Counted from the stretch's first letter, positions 18,362 to 27,197 are shown. The stretch: 64,000 nucleotides of DNA from Methylorubrum aminovorans (GCF_022179725.1 NZ_BPRC01000016.1:1-64000), one strand, 5' to 3'. Numbers and translations: made by a program. Notes: generated by a model from the sequence alone, not told the origin.

Positions 18362-20155
18362 ATGCCGAACGTTTCCCTCGCCCCGCGCGGGCCCCGCCGT
18401 GCCCGGCTCCTGGGCGGGACCGGCGCGGCGTTGGCCCTTCTGCTCTCCGCCCCGCTCCGGGCCGAGCCGACCCCCGCGCCCGAACCGCAGCCCGATTCTC
18501 GCATCAACCTGCGGATCGAGCCGAAGGCCGAGAAGGCGGCCGAGCCGAAGCGCGAACTGAGGGCCGATCCCAAGGCGGAGCCGCGCGCGGAGAAGGCGGA
18601 GAAGGCGGACGCCAAACCCGACCCCAAAGCCGATCCGAAGCTGGAGCGCCCGACCGCCGATACGGTGGCCGTTCCGACCGAGGCGCCATCGGCGAAGAAG
18701 GCCTCGCGCGAATTGCCGCCGGTCGTCTACGCCCGCGTCTCCGAGGATCCGCTGCCGACCTACACGGCGCAGACCTTCATGGACACGATGCGCGCCGCCG
18801 AGCGCTATCAGGTCTATGCAGAGGCCGGCGGCTGGAAGACCCTGCCCGCCGACTTCGCCCCGAAGCCCGGCGACAGCCACCTGGCCATTCCCTCGCTTCG
18901 CCATCACCTGACGCTGACCGGCGACCTCCCCGCCGACGCGCCGCCTTCCGACCGCTTCGATCCGCCGCTGGTGGCCGCCGTGAAGGCGTTCCAGGCCCGG
19001 CACGGCCTGCCGGATGCCGGCATCCTCGGCCGCCTGACGCTGAACGCCCTCAACGTGCCGGCCGATGTGCGCCAGCGGCAGCTGCGCGCCTCGGCGCAGC
19101 GGCTCATGGGCTCGAATTTCGGCTTCGGCGAGCGCTACGTCACCGTGAACATCCCCTCCGCCACCGTCGAGGCGGTGGAGAACGGCACCGTCACACGCCG
19201 CTTCGTCGCGGTGGTCGGCTCGCCCGACAAGCAGACGCCCGCGGTCGAGACCCGCATCACCGACGTCAATCTCAACCCGACCTGGACCGTGCCCGTCTCG
19301 GTGATCCGGAACGAGATCATCCCGACGATGCGCAAGAACCCTGGCTATCTCGCCAAGAACCGCATCCGCATTCTCGGGCCCGGCGGCGTGGAGGTCGATC
19401 CGGCCACGATCGATTGGAACACGCAGAAGGCCGTGAACTACACGCTGCGCCAGGATTCCGGCCTCGACAACTCGCTCGGGCAGATCCGCATCGACATGCC
19501 GAACCGGCACGCGATCTACATGCACGACACCCCCTCGAAGTCGCTGTTCGCGGGATCGGTCCGCTTCCACTCGCACGGCTGCGTTCGCGTGGGTCAAGTG
19601 AAGGAGTTCGCTGCTTGGCTGCTCCAGGGCACCGAGGGGCCGAACGGCGCCGGTTCGACCTGGGGGCCGATCGAGATCGAGACCGCCATCGCCGGCGGCG
19701 AGCGGCGCGACGTCAAGCTCGTGAAGCCGACGCCGGTCGCCTTCGTCTATCTCACCGGCTACGCGACCCCGGACGGCCGCGTGCATTTCCGCGACGACAT
19801 CTACGGCCTCGACACGCCGCCGGCCCCGGCGGCCGCAACGCCTCCGGCACAGGACGTCACCACCACGGGCGCCATCACGCCGCGCGCACCGCTGCCACGC
19901 TCGCCGGCCGCGAGCGTAGCGCCGGCTCCGCCACCGGCCGCAGTACAGGGCCTGTCCGCCAAGCCGGCCTCCGCCAAGCCCGCTCCGTCGAGGCCGGCGG
20001 CGGCCAGGGACGTTCCCACGGCTCCCGCGCCCGCCACGCTGCCGCCGGCCACCGCCCAGCAGAAGCCGCAGGCCCGCAGAACCGCGCCGCCGGTGCGCAG
20101 TCCGGACGGCGAACCGGCCCTCCTGCCGCCCGGCCTCGTCGGCGGGCGCGGTTGA
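18362..20155 (+). CDS. L,D-transpeptidase with peptidoglycan-binding domain
   Basis: The protein has 597 residues with a signal peptide (about 1-32). A Lys/Pro/Glu-rich linker (about 45-110) precedes a peptidoglycan-binding domain (about 198-235, AFQARHGLPDAGILGRLTLN). The YkuD catalytic domain (about 255-430) has H405-G-C407 in HSHGCVRVG. A Pro/Ala-rich tail of about 120 residues ends the protein. It resembles YcbB/LdtD enzymes that make 3-3 cross-links in the periplasm. The ATG at 18362 is chosen because it places the signal peptide at the start. It is divergent from ruvB with 182 bp between them. Confidence 0.88.
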   Translation: MPNVSLAPRGPRRARLLGGTGAALALLLSAPLRAEPTPAPEPQPDSRINLRIEPKAEKAAEPKRELRADPKAEPRAEKAEKADAKPDPKADPKLERPTADTVAVPTEAPSAKKASRELPPVVYARVSEDPLPTYTAQTFMDTMRAAERYQVYAEAGGWKTLPADFAPKPGDSHLAIPSLRHHLTLTGDLPADAPPSDRFDPPLVAAVKAFQARHGLPDAGILGRLTLNALNVPADVRQRQLRASAQRLMGSNFGFGERYVTVNIPSATVEAVENGTVTRRFVAVVGSPDKQTPAVETRITDVNLNPTWTVPVSVIRNEIIPTMRKNPGYLAKNRIRILGPGGVEVDPATIDWNTQKAVNYTLRQDSGLDNSLGQIRIDMPNRHAIYMHDTPSKSLFAGSVRFHSHGCVRVGQVKEFAAWLLQGTEGPNGAGSTWGPIEIETAIAGGERRDVKLVKPTPVAFVYLTGYATPDGRVHFRDDIYGLDTPPAPAAATPPAQDVTTTGAITPRAPLPRSPAASVAPAPPPAAVQGLSAKPASAKPAPSRPAAARDVPTAPAPATLPPATAQQKPQARRTAPPVRSPDGEPALLPPGLVGGRG

Positions 20156-20317
20156 AGCGGATGCAATGGAGGGCGCTTCGCCCTTTCGGCATCCCATCCA
20201 CAGCAGCGCAGGCATGCGGGGCGGAACAAAGCCTCCCGCTTCCTCATTCTGCCGATCGAGTGCCGGCGCGGTTGTCGCCGGCTGAAATTCGGTTGCAGAA
20301 TGTCAGGAACACCCCCC

Positions 20318-20845
20318 ATGGCCAAGGCTAAGCTGCGCGTCGCCAGCGATCGGCTCAACACCCCGACCGACCTCGATCCGAACGACGTCAAGAAGATCTC
20401 CGAGGGGCTGACCGTCCTCCTGTCGGACCTCTTCGCCCTGTACATCAAGACCAAGAATTTCCACTGGCACGTCAGCGGACCGAACTTCCGCGACTACCAC
20501 CTGCTGCTGGACGAGCAGTCCGAGCAGATCTTCAGCATCATCGACGCGGTGGGTGAGCGCGCCCGCAAGATCGGCGGCACCACCCTGCGCTCGCTCGGCC
20601 AAGCCGACCAGATGAAGCGCGTGCCCGACAACAACGCGGATTACGTGAGCCCGCTCGAGATGCTCAAGGAGCTGCGCGACGACAACAAGGCGCTGACCGC
20701 CAACATGCGCGAGCTGCACGCCGTCACCGACGAGGCCAATGACGTCTCGACCACGAGCCTTCTTGAGGAGTGGATCGACCAGTCGGAGGAGCGCACGTGG
20801 TTCCTGTACGAGTCGACCCGCGAGGCGACCGAGAGCGGCCACTGA
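20318..20845 (+). CDS. dps: DNA-binding ferritin-like protein Dps
   Basis: This 175-residue protein has a Lys-containing N-terminal tail (MAKAKLRV) and the Dps ferroxidase signature NFHWHVSGPNFRDYHLLLDE, with H49 and the downstream His/Asp/Glu at inter-subunit sites. Dps dodecamers oxidise and store iron and protect DNA during oxidative stress. A start at 20300 adds six residues. A strong terminator follows at 20980-21011. Confidence 0.94.
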   Translation: MAKAKLRVASDRLNTPTDLDPNDVKKISEGLTVLLSDLFALYIKTKNFHWHVSGPNFRDYHLLLDEQSEQIFSIIDAVGERARKIGGTTLRSLGQADQMKRVPDNNADYVSPLEMLKELRDDNKALTANMRELHAVTDEANDVSTTSLLEEWIDQSEERTWFLYESTREATESGH

Positions 20846-20867
20846 TCCATCGTCCGGCGTTTGATAC

Positions 20868-20966
20868 GGTTTCCGCTTCATTCAAGCGGGGATCGGATCA
20901 GCAAGCCTGCGCGGTGCTTCAGTCAAGCCAAATCCGCCATCCCGAAGGGATCAACCGGATTTGATA
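20868..20966 (+). repeat. Intergenic repeat, copy A
   Basis: This 99-bp segment matches, in opposite orientation, the segment at 38731-38830 along its full length with scattered substitutions and one or two short gaps. Shared blocks include CGGATCAGC, GCCAAATCC, CATCCC and GGATCAA followed by CGGATTTG. It lies between dps and its terminator. It codes for nothing obvious and looks like a dispersed REP-type element of this genus. Confidence 0.75.
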
Positions 20967-20979
20967 CGATTGCCGGTAT

Positions 20980-21011
20980 GCCGCCGGCCCGCGAGGGCCG
21001 GCGGCTTTTTT
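20980..21011 (+). terminator. Rho-independent terminator of dps
   Basis: A perfect 11-bp stem (GCCGCCGGCCC with GGGCCGGCGGC) and a GCGA loop are followed by six T on the plus strand. It lies about 135 bp after the dps stop. Confidence 0.9.
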
Positions 21012-21159
21012 CGATGGGAGCAGAGTCGGCGCGTTGCGGTTTTGGTGGCTCCCGGTCGATCGGTTCGGGCTTCGCTCCACTCCGACATCGCTTCGCTGAC
21101 GCTCGCGTCGGCAGGAAAAGAACCGAAGCGGTCACACCGAGGGGCCGGAGAGGCCTCGG

Positions 21160-23862
21160 CTATCCCCCGACCTTCAAGATCGCCGTCACCAAACTCGGAT
21201 CGTCCGGCATCGGCCTCTCCTCGAAGCCGAGGTGGCGGCAGACCGCGCGCATCGCACGGTTCTCGGCGAGCACGCTCCCCTCGACGCAGCCGATGCCTTC
21301 GGCCCGTGCCCAGTCGATCATCATCCGCATCAGCGCAACGCCGAGGCCGGTCCCCTTGATGTCGGAGCGCACGAGGATGGCGAATTCGCCGGTATCGTGA
21401 TTGGCATTGGCGTGCAGGCGCACCGCGCCGAGCATCCGCCGACCCTCCTCCGCCGCCTCGTCGATGGCGACGAAGGCGATCGCGCGGGAATAGTCGAGCT
21501 GCGTCAGCCGCGCGAGGAAGACGTGGCTGAAGTCGCGCACCGGGGCGAAGAAGCGCAGGCGCACGTCCTCCGGGTCCACCTGCGCGAAGAAGCTGCGGAA
21601 CATGTCCTCGTCGTCGGGCCGCACCGGCCGGACATGCACAGACCGCTCCCCGACGGTCAGCCGTCGCTCCCAGTCGGACGGATAGGGGCGGATCGCGAAC
21701 CGCGGATGCCAGTTGCCGCGGCGGCGCTCCGAGGGGGGCGGCTCCGGCGCGATGCGCACGCGCGCATCGAGGGCAACGGCGCCGTCGGCATCCGCGAGCA
21801 AGGGGTTGATGTCGAGCTCGCGCACCGCCGGCAGGTCGGCGGCGAGCTGGGCGAGCTTCACCAGCAGCAGCGCGATGGCCTGTAGGTCAGCCGCCGGGAC
21901 GTCGCGATAGGCTTCGAGCCGCCGGGCGACGCGGGTGCGGCCGATCAGCTCGCTCGCGAGCGCGAGGTCGAGGGGCGGCAGCGCGAGCGCGCGGTCGTCG
22001 ATCACCTCCACCGCCGTGCCGCCGCGGCCGAACACGACCACGGGGCCGAAGACCGGATCTTCGGCCAGACCCGCGATCAACTCCCGTCCCTGCGGTCGCC
22101 GCATCATCGGCTGCACGGCGAAACCCGCCACCCGGGCGTCGGGCCGCAATTCCCGGACCCGCGCGATCATCGCGTGTGCCGCCTCGCGCACATCGGCTTC
22201 CGAGGTAAGGCCGAGGCGCACGCCACCGACCTCCGACTTGTGCACCACGTCCGGCGAGACGAGCTTGAGCACCACCGTGCTGCCGCCGGCGATCAGCGGC
22301 CACGCGGCCGCCGCGGCCCCGTCGGGATCGGGGGCGAGCGTCACCGGCACCGAGACGATCCGGTAGGCGGTCAGCAACTCGGTCACCGCGTGCGGGTCGA
22401 GCCAGGTGCGACCCTCGGCCAGAGCTCCCTCCACGATCCGGCGCGCGGCGGCGACGTCCGGCGAGAAGTCGCGCGGCAGGGCGTCCGGCGTGCGCATCAG
22501 GTCGTTCTGGGCCTCGCGGTAGCGCACGAGATGCAGGAAACCCTCGACCGCGTCGGCATCGGTGGCGAAGAGCGGGATATTGGCGTCGGCGTAGATCGAC
22601 CGGATCGCCTCGTCCTCGCCGATCGACACGGCGAAGACCGGCTTGCGGCGCCCGGCCTTGCGGGCCTTGGAGACTGTTCCGGCCACGGTCTGTGCCACAT
22701 CGCGGCTGCCCGCCCGCGCGGTCGGCACATGGACCGCGACGATGGCGTCGCTGTCGCGGCCCGCCAGCAGCGGTTCGAGGGCGCGGACGTAATCCTCCGG
22801 CACTGCGTCGATGCCGAGATCGAGGGGGTTCGCGTGCCGTCCGTGCCGCACGGATGCGAGGGATTCGAGCGTCGCCTCCGCCGGCGTCGCCAGCGTGCCG
22901 CCGCGATCGGTGAGATGATCGGCGGCGAGCGCCCCGATGCCGCGCCCGTTGGAGACGATCATCAGCCGGTTGCCAGGGAAAGGCCGCTGGCGCCCCAAGG
23001 TCTCCACGGCGGAGAACATGGCGTCGAGGCCGTCCACGGCGAGCAGTCCCGCCCGGCGGAAAGCGGCCTCGTAGACGGCGCCGGGTCGGGCGAGCGCACC
23101 CGTATGGGTCTCCGGCTGGCGGCCCGGCGCCTCGTGGCGGCCGGTGCGCAGCACCACCACCGGCTTGGCACGGGCCGCCGCCCGCGCGGCCGTCAGGAAT
23201 TTCCGCGCATCCGCGACATGGTGCAGGGACAGGATGATCGCACGGGTGTGATAGTCCTCGGCGAAGTAATCGAGGCAGTCGGCGATATCGACATCGGCCG
23301 AGCGCCCCAGCGTCATCACCGCCGAGAAGCCGACGCCGTGCCGCCAGCCCCACTCGGCGATGGCCGAGGCGACGGTGCCGGATTGCGAGATGAGGGCGAG
23401 GTCCCCTGGCTTCGGCGGCCGTGCGAGCAAACTCGCGTTCAGGCCGCGCTCGGGCACGCTCAGTCCGATGCTGTCGGGGCCGATCAGCCGCAGGCCGTGC
23501 TGCCGCGCCGCCGCCTGGGCCGCGCCGACGGGAGCCGCTTCGCCGTGGCCGAGATGGGCTGACAGGATCACCGCCGCGGCGGCGCCGATCCGGCCGGCCT
23601 CCTCGACGATCGCCGGCACCGCGTCCGGGGGCGTCGCGACCATGACGAGATCGGGCGGCTCGGGCATGTCGGCGAGGCGGGGGCTGCACGGCAGCCCGTC
23701 GACGCTGGCCTCGCGCGGATGGACGGGAACGATCTCGCCGGTGAACCCGCCGGCGCGCAGGCCGTCGATGATCGCCCGGCCGACGGAGCCGGGCCGGTCG
23801 CCCGCCCCCACCACGGCGATGCGGCGCGGCGCGAGCAGAGCCTCGAATCGATAGGTGCTCAT
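21160..23862 (-). CDS. pat: Pat-type protein lysine acetyltransferase (acyl-CoA synthetase-like plus GNAT)
   Basis: The protein has 900 residues: a CoA-binding Rossmann domain (about 8-130), a succinyl-CoA-ligase-like domain (about 150-290), an ATP-grasp domain (about 480-700, VVLKLVSPDVVHKSEVGGV) and a C-terminal GNAT domain (about 735-900, with LGVALMRMMIDWARAEG). This is the layout of Pat/YfiQ, which acetylates and so silences acetyl-CoA synthetase. The HTGAL motif with H253 matches the phosphohistidine site of true ADP-forming acyl-CoA synthetases. It is translationally coupled to a small upstream ORF. Confidence 0.88.
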   Translation of the reverse strand: MSTYRFEALLAPRRIAVVGAGDRPGSVGRAIIDGLRAGGFTGEIVPVHPREASVDGLPCSPRLADMPEPPDLVMVATPPDAVPAIVEEAGRIGAAAAVILSAHLGHGEAAPVGAAQAAARQHGLRLIGPDSIGLSVPERGLNASLLARPPKPGDLALISQSGTVASAIAEWGWRHGVGFSAVMTLGRSADVDIADCLDYFAEDYHTRAIILSLHHVADARKFLTAARAAARAKPVVVLRTGRHEAPGRQPETHTGALARPGAVYEAAFRRAGLLAVDGLDAMFSAVETLGRQRPFPGNRLMIVSNGRGIGALAADHLTDRGGTLATPAEATLESLASVRHGRHANPLDLGIDAVPEDYVRALEPLLAGRDSDAIVAVHVPTARAGSRDVAQTVAGTVSKARKAGRRKPVFAVSIGEDEAIRSIYADANIPLFATDADAVEGFLHLVRYREAQNDLMRTPDALPRDFSPDVAAARRIVEGALAEGRTWLDPHAVTELLTAYRIVSVPVTLAPDPDGAAAAAWPLIAGGSTVVLKLVSPDVVHKSEVGGVRLGLTSEADVREAAHAMIARVRELRPDARVAGFAVQPMMRRPQGRELIAGLAEDPVFGPVVVFGRGGTAVEVIDDRALALPPLDLALASELIGRTRVARRLEAYRDVPAADLQAIALLLVKLAQLAADLPAVRELDINPLLADADGAVALDARVRIAPEPPPSERRRGNWHPRFAIRPYPSDWERRLTVGERSVHVRPVRPDDEDMFRSFFAQVDPEDVRLRFFAPVRDFSHVFLARLTQLDYSRAIAFVAIDEAAEEGRRMLGAVRLHANANHDTGEFAILVRSDIKGTGLGVALMRMMIDWARAEGIGCVEGSVLAENRAMRAVCRHLGFEERPMPDDPSLVTAILKVGG

Positions 23863-24083
23863 GGGCCGCCTATAGCATCCCGAGGCGAAAGACCGAGTGT
23901 CAAACGGTTGATAACGGACTCAACCGGCCTTGCGGGCAGCCGTCGGCGATGAATCGCGCGCGGCGAGAGTACAAAGATCGCGGACTGCTCGAACACCATC
24001 GGCCAGTGCTCGCACTCGGCGAGCAGGCGGGCGGCGGCGAACGTCGGGTGCTGCATTCGGGCGACCTTTGGAGGGTGATCCAT
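23859..24083 (-). CDS. Small hypothetical protein coupled to pat (74 aa)
   Basis: This 74-codon frame ends in a TGA that overlaps the pat ATG (ATGA at 23859-23862), the usual sign of translational coupling. The protein reads naturally (FAAARLLAECEHWPMVFEQS) and has a basic C-terminal half. Met10 is an alternative start with an AAAGG site upstream. No family is recognised. It may be a leader or a small partner of Pat. Confidence 0.5.
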   Translation of the reverse strand: MDHPPKVARMQHPTFAAARLLAECEHWPMVFEQSAIFVLSPRAIHRRRLPARPVESVINRLTLGLSPRDAIGGP

Positions 24084-24213
24084 CCCTGTTTCGCCGGCTG
24101 GCTCCTGGGACTAGTGTCGCGTCGCGGTCTGCCCTGACCTGTTGTTCCAACCGCGCCAGACCGAGCCCATTCGGGGCTTTCGTCAGGTTCGCTTTTGATC
24201 CGAGGAGTTGTCC

Positions 24214-24864
24214 GTGCCGTCTTTCGCGACCCGCCAAGCGATGGTCGAGGCGATGCGCCGGATGCTCGATCTCGGCCTCAGTCAGGGGACCTCGGGCAAT
24301 CTCTCGGTTCGATCCGGTGCGGGCATGCTCGTCACCCCGTCCGGGATTCCCGCCGAGCAGCTCAGTCCCGACGACCTTGTCGAGATGGATTTCGACGGGC
24401 GCTGGAACCATCCGCTCGCCCCCTCCTCCGAATGGCGGTTCCATCGCGACCTCCTCGCGGCGCGGCCCGAAATCGGCGCTGTGGTCCATGCGCATCCACC
24501 CTACGCCACAGGCTTTGCGATCTGCGGTCGTGAGATCCCGGCGGTGCATTACATGATCGCCATGGCAGGCGGACCGACGATCCGGTGCGCCCCCTACGCG
24601 CCCTACGGCACGCAACCACTTTCGGACTTTGCCCTCGAAGCCCTCGAAGGCCGCAGTGCCTGTCTGCTCGCCAATCACGGAATGATTGCCACCGGGCCCA
24701 ACCTGTCGAAGGCCATGTGGCTTGCCGTCGAAGTCGAGGCCCTGTGCCGCCAATATGCCATCGCGCTGCAGGTCGGCACGCCCCTGATCCTGTCCGATGC
24801 CGAAATCGCGGAGACGGTGGAGCGTTTCCGCTCCTACGGCCCCCGAGAGAAAACGAGCCACTGA
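24214..24864 (+). CDS. Class II aldolase, L-fuculose-phosphate aldolase-like
   Basis: This 216-residue protein starts at a GTG (24214), preceded at 6-bp spacing by GAGGAG. It carries the class II aldolase/adducin motifs: SQGTSGNLSVR at 23-33, E73 (SSEW), H92 and H94 (VHAHPP) and H155 (ANHGM). These four residues are the catalytic Glu and zinc ligands of E. coli FucA at the same numbers. The enzyme probably cleaves or makes a sugar phosphate carbon bond in the cytoplasm; the substrate cannot be fixed, and no sugar-catabolism neighbours are present. Confidence 0.85.
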   Translation: MPSFATRQAMVEAMRRMLDLGLSQGTSGNLSVRSGAGMLVTPSGIPAEQLSPDDLVEMDFDGRWNHPLAPSSEWRFHRDLLAARPEIGAVVHAHPPYATGFAICGREIPAVHYMIAMAGGPTIRCAPYAPYGTQPLSDFALEALEGRSACLLANHGMIATGPNLSKAMWLAVEVEALCRQYAIALQVGTPLILSDAEIAETVERFRSYGPREKTSH

Positions 24865-25586
24865 GATAGGCCGGCGCCATTGGCCGGCCGTGGTCCGGCT
24901 GCATGCAATGGTAGCGCTGATGATTATCGTTCTAATCTGTTGAACGACAAAAGGCTCGATTGCTTCACCGACGATCTAAGATCAGGCATCTGAGGGGGAG
25001 ACGATTCCCCCTTTGCTTCGGCGGCGTACGGAGCGAGACGCAGTAATGGAGATGGTATAGAAGTATAATTTCGAATCATAGACAGTTGTGAAATACAGTT
25101 CTGCCCACGCTCAAGTTTTTTGCTAATCGTTCTCATGGCGCTGGAATTCAAAGAAAATACAGATACATAGCGATTTTTGCTCGCCGCAGGTGAGGTTCCG
25201 AACCTGCCGTTTCGGAGAACCTTGAGCCGAAATTCTTTTCGCTCCGAGATTGCCGACGGCATTGCAATGCAGCTATCGCGGGAGAGATGGCTTGCCCAAT
25301 TCTTCCGGCCAATCTGCGCACTTTTCCTGTCTTGAAATGCCGAGTTGCATCAGATTTTGCGACGGTATTGTGGAGTTTTCAATACGACTTTTGGCGAAAC
25401 TCGGCATTTAGCCTGGACAAAAGTTCAATTGATTCTCGCAAGTTCGTGAAATCCGTCTTGCGGCGGAACCGATCAAAGGTTAAGTCCTGCGTCATTCAGC
25501 GCAGTCGCTCCGTGCTCCGCAATGATCGCGTCGTCCCTGCGGCGCGTCTTGGTGACGGTGGCTTGCACATATCGGAAGGGATATTG
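24865..25586. promoter_or_regulatory. Long AT-rich region upstream of mucR
   Basis: About 720 bp of clearly AT-richer DNA precede mucR. A 112-codon minus-strand frame (24924-25262) has no family resemblance and is not called. MucR proteins bind AT-rich sites and repress their own gene in other alphaproteobacteria, so this stretch is a likely autoregulatory region. That role is inference; no exact operator was identified. Confidence 0.4.
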
Positions 25587-26099
25587 ATGATGTCGCTTGA
25601 GGAAGAATCCGCTGGCGATTACGTGACCCTGGCTGTCGATATCGTCTCAGCCTATGTGGGGAACAACTCGCTGGCCGTTGGTGAATTGCCCGGACTGATC
25701 ACTTCGGTTCACGGTGCTCTTGCGCAATTGTCGGGCAAGGCTGCCGAGCCTGAGCAACCAGCCTTGACGCCAGCCGTGCCAATCCGCCGCTCGATCCAGC
25801 AAGATTTCCTCATCTGTCTTGAGGATGGAAAGAAATTCAAGTCACTCAAGCGGCATCTGCGGACGCGCTACAATCTCTCGCCCGACGAGTATCGCGCGCG
25901 ATGGAACCTGCCCGACGACTACCCGATGGTCGCCCCGAGCTACGCCGCCACCCGTTCGGAGCTCGCCAGGACCATGGGGCTCGGCCAGCAGCGTCGGAAG
26001 TGGCCTGCGAAGGCTGCGCCCGAGGCTGCCCCGGAGCCGGCTCAGGACGTCTCCGCGCCGCGCCGCCGCGGCCGTGCCCGTGCGGAAGATGCCGCCTGA
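25587..26099 (+). CDS. mucR: MucR/Ros family transcriptional regulator
   Basis: This 170-residue protein starts at an ATG preceded by GGAAGGG (25574-25580); the open frame extends farther upstream without support. The N-terminal helical part (about 5-55) resembles the MucR oligomerisation region. The zinc-finger-like part spans about 76-110 (ICLEDGKKFKSLKRHLRTRY). C77 and H90 are kept, but D80 sits where Ros has its second Cys. The motif DYPMVAPSYAATRS is typical. A basic Pro/Ala tail follows. MucR regulates exopolysaccharide, motility and cell-cycle genes. Confidence 0.93.
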   Translation: MMSLEEESAGDYVTLAVDIVSAYVGNNSLAVGELPGLITSVHGALAQLSGKAAEPEQPALTPAVPIRRSIQQDFLICLEDGKKFKSLKRHLRTRYNLSPDEYRARWNLPDDYPMVAPSYAATRSELARTMGLGQQRRKWPAKAAPEAAPEPAQDVSAPRRRGRARAEDAA

Positions 26100-26297
26100 G
26101 CGCAGCCGTGACAGGAGCGGGATCGCGACGGCGATTAAGCGGTCGCGTCCGATCGCGGCGGCTTATCCACACGCGATGCGCCGTCCCCTCCTCGAAGATC
26201 CTCGAACGCGGTGGCGACGTTAGAAGTCAGGCAACGCGTTGAGCGGAACAGTTCCCGCGGAAACCGGGCCGGGGCTCGGCCTCTCGCGGGAACTGTG

Positions 26298-27080
26298 ATG
26301 TCCGGCCGGTCGCCCACTGCCACGCGCCTGTTCTGGACGGTCGTCCTCGGAGGATGTGCCGTGCTCCGCTACGGGGCGCCCGCTTTCGCCGCCACGGCGG
26401 CGGCCTGTTTCGCGATCCTGCTTCATCGCCTCGATCGCCCGCGCCGGTTCCGCTCGCTCGTGCGCCGCATCGCCCGGCGTCACGCCGCGACGCTGGCGCT
26501 GAGACGCCGGCAGGAATGTTTCGTCGATGCCTACGGCAACACCATCGAGGATGGGTGGCTGCGCGAGCGCGCCTACTTCGTAGAGCGCACCGTTCTCCCG
26601 ATCATCGAGGAGCGCGGTTTCGCCGATTACGTCGAGCCGCATTTCGACGCGATGGAGGCGATCGTGGAGCGAGTCGCCTGCGCGCACCCGCTGCCCGACG
26701 AGATCGACACGCCGGAGGACGGGGTCGCCTATGAGCGATACTGCGCCGAACGTCTCGGCGAGGCGGGCTGGGACGCCCGGCCGACTGGGGCGAGCGGCGA
26801 TCAGGGTTGTGATGTCATCGCCGAGAAGGCGGGCGTGCGCCTCGTCGTGCAGTGCAAGCGCTACACCCGTCCGGTCGGCAACGCGGCGGTTCAGGAGGTT
26901 GCGGCGGCGGCCCTGCACTGGTCCGGCGACATGGCGGCGGTCGTCTCGAATGCCGGCTTCACGCCCGCCGCCCGCAAGCTCGCCGGCACGACCGGCGTCA
27001 TACTCCTGCACCACGACGACCTCTCGACGCTGGCGCCGACCCGCCGGGCCGGCCGCCGCGTGATGACGGCGGGACGCTGA
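26298..27080 (+). CDS. Membrane-anchored Mrr-like restriction endonuclease domain protein
   Basis: The protein has 260 residues. Residues about 10-45 form one or two membrane segments. The C-terminal domain (about 140-240) is an Mrr-type PD-(D/E)XK nuclease: E147 in YERYCAERLGEAGWDA, D172 in GDQGCDVIA and Q185-x-K187 in VVQCKRY. Similar proteins are widespread single-gene nucleases of unclear role, proposed to act on foreign or modified DNA. The ATG at 26298 is chosen because it places the membrane segment near the start. No methyltransferase is adjacent. Confidence 0.82.
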   Translation: MSGRSPTATRLFWTVVLGGCAVLRYGAPAFAATAAACFAILLHRLDRPRRFRSLVRRIARRHAATLALRRRQECFVDAYGNTIEDGWLRERAYFVERTVLPIIEERGFADYVEPHFDAMEAIVERVACAHPLPDEIDTPEDGVAYERYCAERLGEAGWDARPTGASGDQGCDVIAEKAGVRLVVQCKRYTRPVGNAAVQEVAAAALHWSGDMAAVVSNAGFTPAARKLAGTTGVILLHHDDLSTLAPTRRAGRRVMTAGR

Positions 27081-27146
27081 GGCGAGAGCGTCGTCCCGAA
27101 AAATGGCAGCCGGCTTTCGGGAAAAGACGATGCAAAAACAATCATC

Positions 27147-27192
27147 TCGGGCCTTGTCCCGAACGGTGGTCGCCATTCGGAACAAGGCCCGA
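27147..27192. terminator. Bidirectional terminator between convergent genes
   Basis: A 17-bp stem with one mismatch (TCGGGCCTTGTCCCGAA with TTCGGAACAAGGCCCGA) and a 12-nt loop lies between the plus-strand nuclease gene and the minus-strand PepSY gene. T-rich sequence follows it on the minus strand (ATTGTTTTT). A smaller inverted repeat (TCCCGAAA/TTTCGGGA, 27094-27122) lies beside it. Confidence 0.7.
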
Positions 27193-27197
27193 AAAGG

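Noticed and set aside
18176..20215. A 679-codon minus-strand frame opposite the L,D-transpeptidase gene
   Set aside because: The plus strand has intact YkuD motifs and a signal peptide; the antisense frame is Arg/Gly-rich noise.
24924..25262. A 112-codon minus-strand frame upstream of mucR
   Set aside because: No family resemblance and no clear ribosome site; AT-rich regulatory DNA is the simpler reading.
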